From the NCBI GenBank assembly GCA_021838985.1, contig JAKCCC010000109.1, positions 1 through 6,726 of the forward strand: a stretch of DNA of 6,726 nucleotides. The letters run 5' to 3'. Below are positions 6,548 to 6,726 of the stretch, in pieces; position 1 is the first letter of the stretch, and each line of letters opens with the position of its first letter. Both the position numbers and the translations under genes were made by a program. A model generated the notes under the pieces. The model was not told where the DNA came from and did not search any database. It was given only the letters and a program-made list of their open reading frames with translations. The stretch is from Planctomycetota bacterium. GTDB lineage: Bacteria; Planctomycetota; Phycisphaerae; WQYP01.

Positions 6548-6567
6548 TCCGATCATGTCCGATCATG
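6548..6567. repeat. Perfect tandem 10-bp direct repeat, possible operator
   Basis: TCCGATCATG occurs twice in immediate succession (6548-6557 and 6558-6567), one DNA helical turn apart. It lies 34 bases before the GTG of the AbrB-like gene. It is preceded by a TAG-rich AT patch (6530-6544) with a TAAGAT hexamer that could serve as a -10. Antitoxins of this family commonly bind repeats in their own promoter region, so an autoregulatory operator is a reasonable inference. Confidence 0.5.
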
Positions 6568-6601
6568 CCATGTGACGGGGAAGGAAGCCAACGCCATGTG
6601 A

Positions 6602-6726
6602 GTGACGAGCAAAAGCCAGGCGACCATTCCTCAAACCATCCGCGAGGCGGCCGGTATCGTTCCTCACACCGACGTGGAGTTCAGCCTGCGCGGCAAAGAC
6701 GTGGTCTCGCGGAAGACCCTCCGCAC
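6602..6726 (+). CDS. AbrB/MazE-family DNA-binding protein, probable antitoxin (3' end cut by window edge)
   Basis: A GTG at 6602 opens a frame that stays open to the window end (41 complete codons). The protein begins MTSKSQATIPQTIREAAGI, then PHTDVEF and GKDVVSRK. This is the classic SpoVT-AbrB swapped-hairpin N-terminus: [TS]SKxQxTIPxxIRxxxGI, then a beta hairpin around VEF and VVxRK. The codon before the GTG is a stop (TGA, 6599-6601), so the protein cannot start further upstream. A GGAAGGAA site at 6579-6586 is present but about 15 bases away, longer than usual. Homologues are mostly antitoxins of VapBC or MazEF-type modules that bind their own promoter. A PIN-domain or MazF-like toxin would be expected just right of the window; this is inferred. 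The gene is unrelated to the glycan operon and reads away from it. Confidence 0.8.
   Translation, partial: MTSKSQATIPQTIREAAGIVPHTDVEFSLRGKDVVSRKTLR

Noticed and set aside
1..6726. CRISPR array, tRNA, rRNA, insertion sequence or prophage genes
   Set aside because: No regularly spaced repeats, cloverleaf-like segments, transposase frames or phage proteins were seen on either strand.

Overview
The window looks like chromosomal DNA of a GC-rich Gram-negative bacterium. It shows part of a surface-polysaccharide (O-antigen, capsule or S-layer/flagellin glycan) locus. Nearly every gene encodes sugar metabolism or glycosyl transfer, and the genes are packed into two converging transcription units with GTG starts and 4-base overlaps. 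The style of the non-coding DNA at the right end (hairpin-rich, repeat-like) and the gene content would fit an environmental PVC-type bacterium such as Verrucomicrobiota. That taxonomic guess is weak and rests on general familiarity only.

Left part (2-1530, + strand): two tandem short-chain dehydrogenases/reductases (SDRs) of the kind found in LPS and nonulosonic-acid loci. The first is cut by the left window edge. The second begins at a GTG overlapping the first gene's stop (GTGA, 691-694) behind a good ribosome binding site. The two are diverged paralogues. Both carry Gly at the usual SDR Asn position, and the second has Thr at the usual catalytic Ser position.

Middle (5814 down to 1637, - strand): a four-gene operon read leftward. 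Its order is a polytopic GT-C membrane glycosyltransferase of the GT87/DUF2029 type, an NAD-dependent epimerase/reductase broken by a one-base frameshift near its start, a DPM1-like family 2 glycosyltransferase, and a CDP-paratose 2-epimerase (tyv/rfbE). Junctions are GTGA, GTGA and 9 bp. A promoter-like TTGACA-N17-TATCGT lies just upstream of the first gene. Together the genes suggest that a CDP-dideoxyhexose (tyvelose) or related sugar is made, a sugar is loaded on a polyprenyl phosphate, and a membrane transferase uses it on the periplasmic side. The earlier steps (DdhA-D type enzymes) are not in the window.

Right part (about 5886-6601): some 700 bases without a convincing gene, containing several inverted repeats and a hairpin cluster at 6406-6487. 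At the right edge a new + strand gene starts at 6602. It is an AbrB/MazE-type swapped-hairpin DNA-binding protein, probably a toxin-antitoxin antitoxin, preceded by a perfect tandem 10-bp repeat.
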